Origin: UBA6055 sp965214085
GTDB lineage: Bacteria > Chloroflexota > Anaerolineae > Aggregatilineales > Phototrophicaceae
Reading direction: 5' to 3'
Assembly: GCA_965214085.1 (NCBI GenBank)
Contig: OZ243937.1
Coordinates: forward strand, 3,720,001 to 3,784,000
DNA length: 64,000 nt
Below are positions 60,422-64,000 of this stretch, in pieces. The position numbers and the translations under genes were made by a program. Every line of letters starts with the position of its first letter. Within the stretch, counting starts at the first letter, position 1. The notes under the pieces are model-generated. The model had not been told where the DNA came from and ran no database searches. It was given only the letters and a program-made list of their open reading frames with translations.

Positions 60422-61279
60422 CTAGACTACATCGGTGAAATACTCTGACAAAAAACGGTATAGCGGGTACGAGACCGCCAGCCCTATACAAGTAATTGCC
60501 AGGCTGCTCGCCAGCAGCGTGACATCGGGCGCTTGACCAAAGACCAAGACGCGGCGGAAACCGTCGATGATGCCCACAGCCGGGTTCAGCGAATACACCA
60601 ATTGCAGTCCGTTTTCCAGCTCCTTAGCCGAATAGATGACCGGCGTCAAGATGAGCCAGACTTGCATGAGGTGCTGGATGCCATGTAATAAATCACGCCG
60701 ATAGATGGTGAAAGCCGCCACGCCAATGCCCACCGTCCAGCCCAAAAAACCCGCCATGAATATAAGAACAGGCAGCCATAGCCAGGCGCCGGTAATCGGT
60801 ATGCCAAAGAGTTGCAGCGCCACCGCCAGGACGATGAAGGACATTGCAAAATCGAAGGCAGTTGTTAGCACAACCACCAACGGAAAAACCTGACGCGGCA
60901 CGGGCATCTTGCGCAATAGCGTTCCGTTAGACAAGACGCCATGCGGGATGCGCACCGCCGTGCTCTGAAAAAATGTCCAGGGTACGGTTGCGGCGAAGGT
61001 AAAAGCCAAGCGCGGCGCGCCCTCAGTATCCACCGAGATCAGGCCACTCAAGAAGCTGTAGATTACTGTCGCCATAATCGCCGGAATTATCGCCCACAGC
61101 GGACCCAGCAAGGTGCGGCGATAGCGCGCTCTGATGTCGCGGCTGACCAGCGAGATCAGCAGATTCCAATAGCCCAGCCAAATGTGGAATCGGTCCTGCG
61201 CTGGATTGTTATTCGACCACTGGCTCATAAGGCGCGGCAGTTCCTGTTCAGCAAACAACTCAGATATTATCGTCTGCAA
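60422..61279 (-). CDS. wzm: Polysaccharide ABC exporter permease, Wzm type (ABC-2)
   Basis: 285 residues with six membrane segments and the ABC-2 start WNLLISLVSRDIRARYRRTLLGPLW in part. It pairs with the Wzt-type ATPase immediately downstream to export a lipid-linked surface glycan. The N-terminal 30 residues are hydrophilic. No glycosyltransferase gene is in the window, so the polymer cannot be named. Confidence 0.9.
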   Translation of the reverse strand: MQTIISELFAEQELPRLMSQWSNNNPAQDRFHIWLGYWNLLISLVSRDIRARYRRTLLGPLWAIIPAIMATVIYSFLSGLISVDTEGAPRLAFTFAATVPWTFFQSTAVRIPHGVLSNGTLLRKMPVPRQVFPLVVVLTTAFDFAMSFIVLAVALQLFGIPITGAWLWLPVLIFMAGFLGWTVGIGVAAFTIYRRDLLHGIQHLMQVWLILTPVIYSAKELENGLQLVYSLNPAVGIIDGFRRVLVFGQAPDVTLLASSLAITCIGLAVSYPLYRFLSEYFTDVV

Positions 61280-61312
61280 TCCGCTATTATACAGCCTGAA
61301 AACGCCTCTACT

Positions 61313-62185
61313 TCAAGGGGCTTCACAGGCTGCTTGCTCGGCGTGGACGCGCGCCAAAAGCTCAGCCATCTGCGCAAGCACGCGCTCGCGGTTAGCGCGC
61401 TCACCCCGCAACGCCCGTCCATAGGCCACGCTGATGACCGGGTCGCGATAGAAAGCGAACATCATCTGAAAGGTCGCCGCCAGAAAATGCCGCTTGTCGC
61501 GGTCGCGATAGCGCCTCACCAGCCGATTGCGCAGCGCCCGCCGCGATAGCACGCCGCCAGCAGCCACCGGTACAACCGCCAACTCGGGCACATGGCGCGC
61601 GAATAGCTCGATGCTCGCTGACCACTTCGGCAGCGAATCCAGAGCCGCCCCCAAGCAAAGCCCCGGATCCGCTTCAATTTCGCCGCGCGGATACAGCAGC
61701 AGCGAGCCGCCGGCCCGCAGATGACGCAGCCCGGCACGCAGCGCAAGCTCCGGACGTTCGGCATCGACGACGATGACGTGACGCCGAAACTCCCGCAGGG
61801 CGGGCAATATGCCGAAGTCATGCGCCAGCACCTGGGTATCCCGCCGCGGCGATGACATCAGCAGGGAATGCGCGTCCCCTAAGCCGGCGTGGTTGGCGGT
61901 GAAGAGCAAGGGACCCGACAAAGGGACATTGCCCGCGCCATGAACCTGTATGTCCGCCGCGCCAATGCTCAGCAGCCACTGGCAGGCGGCTTTTAAGTCG
62001 CCATCCCGCGCGATCATGGCTTCCATCTTGAGAGCGAGGCGGGTCAGCTCGAGGACGAAGGGCAGGCAGAGCAAATGCAGCAGCGCCCGCAATACCGGGT
62101 TGGCGCAGCAAAAGGCGTCCACCACCGATGTTGACATGGCGCGAAAGAGGCGGGCCGCAGCGAGCGCCTGCGTCCATGGCGACAT
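61313..62185 (-). CDS. 1-Acylglycerol-3-phosphate acyltransferase-like (PlsC family) protein
   Basis: 290 residues. The acyltransferase motif NHAGLGDAHSLL (H-x4-D) and a later YPRGEIEADPG (the PEG-like substrate motif) place it in the PlsC family, which transfers acyl chains to glycerol-phosphate-type acceptors. The N-terminus is hydrophobic and membrane associated. The start is probably ATG 62185; the sequence before it shows no strong ribosome-binding site. It may act on a lipid linked to the surface glycan or on phospholipids. Confidence 0.8.
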   Translation of the reverse strand: MSPWTQALAAARLFRAMSTSVVDAFCCANPVLRALLHLLCLPFVLELTRLALKMEAMIARDGDLKAACQWLLSIGAADIQVHGAGNVPLSGPLLFTANHAGLGDAHSLLMSSPRRDTQVLAHDFGILPALREFRRHVIVVDAERPELALRAGLRHLRAGGSLLLYPRGEIEADPGLCLGAALDSLPKWSASIELFARHVPELAVVPVAAGGVLSRRALRNRLVRRYRDRDKRHFLAATFQMMFAFYRDPVISVAYGRALRGERANRERVLAQMAELLARVHAEQAACEAP

Positions 62186-62343
62186 ATTGCTCTACCCCGC
62201 TGTCATTATCTCTGGCGAACGCTGCCTCTTGGCTAGCGCTTGTTCTTGCGACGCACATTTCCACAATTGCATGATAGACTCTAGCAAACAAAGCGGGAAG
62301 CGATCATCGTCGGGCATTTTTTCCGGCGCAACAAAGGGATTGT

Positions 62344-63456
62344 ATGCAAGCTATAAGCGAATTCATCAACTTGATGCTGGACGGGCGCGTATCGCTGATT
62401 TCCAAGCTGTTTTTCATCGCCTTGGCCCTGGTTTATATCGTCCTGCCCATCGACCTGATACCGGATTTCCTGCTGCCGCTGGGGATTGTGGATGACGGCG
62501 GCGTGATTCTGGCGGCGACGGTCGCCTTCACGCGGCAGGCGCGCAAGCAAGTTGCCGACATTGAAGATAACGAGGCGATCGCCGCGCTGGGCAGTGACAT
62601 TGTAGTTATGAAACCCGCCGAGCTGCCGCCGCCAACAGAAACAAGCAGCGACATTGCGCCTGCGGAAAGCGTAAGCCCAGCCCCGGCGCCGCGCCCCCAT
62701 TACATTGTACACAGCCCGCGCGGTTCGGGATCCAATCGCGGCTGTTTTGCCCTCATACTCCTGCTATTGCTTTCGCCCTTCATCGGCTTGGCGATCCTCA
62801 CGCTTTCCAGCGGTCTGGCGCTCACGAGCGTCATCGCGCCCGTCATCGACTTTCTTGACCCGCCCGCCAGCGCCAATGTGGTCTCCAGCCGCACGATCGT
62901 CAACAGCCTGCGCGGGCTGGGGCAATTGGTGACGGTGCGCGGCGAGTTCAGCAAAACCGATATCGAAGTATCCATCCACGAAGGCTTTCTCGATTCCGGT
63001 TATCACAGCGCCAATCATGTCGCCCTGGGCAGCATTGAAGCTGGCGTGGATATCACGCAATTCGAGCGCGACGACATTACTTACAACAGCGAAGATGGCG
63101 GCATCATCTTGAATTTGCCAGCGCCCATCATCACCAGCTGCAATATCGAGCATATTGACCAGAACGAGTATTCTATCACTGTCGCTCAGAAAGATTGGGA
63201 CGAAGTACGCCAACTGGCGGAATACGACGCCATCATGCAGTTTCGGCAGGACGCGCTGGAGGGCGGCATCCTCGAAGAAGCGAAAGCTGAAATCACCCAT
63301 CGCCTGGGCAGCTTCATCAATACCCTGACCGGCTCGCCAGTGCATATCGAGTTTGAGGACAGCGCTGAGGCGATGTTTGGCGATACCTGCCTGCCCGATG
63401 CGCCCGCCGGCTGGGAGATTGACGCTGACACGGGCGAGTGGGTACGGGCCCGCTAG
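62344..63456 (+). CDS. Membrane protein with a DUF1232-like and a DUF4230-like domain
   Basis: 370 residues. The N-terminal 60 residues carry the DUF1232 pattern YIVLPIDLIPDFLLPLGIVDDGGVI. A proline-rich linker and a membrane segment near 138-160 follow. The remaining 210 residues (SSRTIVNSLRGLGQLVTVRGEFSKTDIEV and the EEAKAEITHRLGSFINTLTG end, among others) resemble DUF4230. Both domains lack a known function. The combination in one chain is unusual. It is preceded by AAGGGATTGT and a start ATG 62344. Confidence 0.8.
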   Translation: MQAISEFINLMLDGRVSLISKLFFIALALVYIVLPIDLIPDFLLPLGIVDDGGVILAATVAFTRQARKQVADIEDNEAIAALGSDIVVMKPAELPPPTETSSDIAPAESVSPAPAPRPHYIVHSPRGSGSNRGCFALILLLLLSPFIGLAILTLSSGLALTSVIAPVIDFLDPPASANVVSSRTIVNSLRGLGQLVTVRGEFSKTDIEVSIHEGFLDSGYHSANHVALGSIEAGVDITQFERDDITYNSEDGGIILNLPAPIITSCNIEHIDQNEYSITVAQKDWDEVRQLAEYDAIMQFRQDALEGGILEEAKAEITHRLGSFINTLTGSPVHIEFEDSAEAMFGDTCLPDAPAGWEIDADTGEWVRAR

Positions 63457-63610
63457 AGGCATAGCGAAGCAATCATTACAAGAATCTAACAACTATTTGA
63501 TTTCTCTTGACAGCAATCAAATGCTCGTTAGAATGCCAGACGCGATATCGCTATTTTACCCACCGGCGACCGGCCAGTGCCGGCGTCACCCTCGCAAAGG
63601 AAACGAAAAC

Positions 63611-64000
63611 ATGATCAAGAACAAGTTTTTACTCATCCTGCTGCTTGCGGCTATTGCGCTGCTGGCGGCGCCGGCGCTGGCGCAAAATAACAGCGTGAAA
63701 AAACTGGTTGTGCGCAACAATCTCAAAAACGGTCGCCAATTTGAAGCGGTCTTCGAGCCGGGCACCTACGTCCTGCATGGCCGCACAGCGAACACTCCTT
63801 ACGCCATTTTCACTTTGCATGTCGTCAGCGATCCCGCGCCGGCTTGTTTCATCCGCAGCGGGCACCAAGGCAACTATTCCATAGATCGCCTTGCACTCAA
63901 CCCGACATATAGTCATGAGGCAATTTTTGAGGTAAAGGATACCTGCTACCTGCGCTTCGAGATTCGCAATTATCAAAGGGGCGCGGTGAATATCCGCAAG
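63611..64000 (+). CDS. Secreted protein of unknown function (3' end outside window)
   Basis: The first 130 codons are present, with a signal peptide (IKNKFLLILLLAAIALLAAPALAQ) and a beta-rich mature part (KKLVVRNNLKNGRQFEAVFEPGTYVL...). AAAGGAAACG precedes the ATG. It resembles small secreted beta-sandwich proteins but I cannot name a family. The gap 63457-63610 shows no other gene. Confidence 0.75.
   Translation, partial: MIKNKFLLILLLAAIALLAAPALAQNNSVKKLVVRNNLKNGRQFEAVFEPGTYVLHGRTANTPYAIFTLHVVSDPAPACFIRSGHQGNYSIDRLALNPTYSHEAIFEVKDTCYLRFEIRNYQRGAVNIRK

Overview
This is a gene-dense, GC-rich bacterial chromosome window with about 54 protein genes and no rRNA, tRNA or CRISPR array that I could see. 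The gene content suggests a heterotrophic, menaquinone-using bacterium, possibly of the Chloroflexota (Anaerolineae-like): a de novo men cluster, several ABC importers for organic solutes, many amidohydrolases, Uma2 and DUF433/DUF5615 accessory genes, and very many dispersed intergenic repeats. The taxonomic guess is inference from gene content only.

Region by region. (1) 0-10.2 kb: the end of a ribokinase-like gene, then two modules that each pair a sterol-desaturase-type hydroxylase with a carbohydrate ABC importer (solute-binding protein plus two permeases, no ATPase), and a 39-codon remnant of a third hydroxylase. (2) 10.3-29.2 kb: a locus for reductive pyrimidine (uracil/thymine or hydantoin) breakdown. 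It has an NMT1/THI5-like ABC importer, a class III aminotransferase, a methylmalonate/malonate-semialdehyde dehydrogenase, a beta-ureidopropionase, a luciferase-like flavin enzyme and a dihydropyrimidinase. Two tandem arrays interrupt it: three DUF433-DUF5615 toxin-antitoxin-like units and four Uma2 genes. (3) 29.4-33.6 kb: a small secreted protein, a double M16 protease and a fifth Uma2 gene. (4) 34.2-39.8 kb: a minus-strand sugar catabolism operon (GntR regulator, epimerase, two Gfo/Idh/MocA oxidoreductases, an unrecognised probable TIM-barrel protein). (5) 40.3-48.8 kb: a hydrolase cluster (nitroreductase, VOC protein, M20, allantoinase-like, M14, amidohydrolase, DapA-like, deaminase). (6) 48.9-58.8 kb: two paralogous membrane proteins, a TetR regulator with a perfect operator palindrome, then menF-menD-menB-menE-menH with a GxxExxY gene between menF and menD. 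(7) 59.1-64 kb: a Wzm/Wzt-type polysaccharide exporter, an acyltransferase, a DUF1232-DUF4230-like membrane protein and the start of a secreted protein.

The most striking feature is repeat-driven remodelling between genes. A 355-bp element with imperfect terminal inverted repeats occurs three times complete and once truncated. One copy can be compared with an empty target site in the same window, which shows a 9-bp target duplication. A second, roughly 160-180 bp inverted-repeat family, a GxxExxY cassette bounded by inverted CACAAAG arrays, and many GTAGGGGCGA palindromes also occur. The tandem arrays carry copied ends of neighbouring metabolic genes, so the duplication junctions can be read directly.
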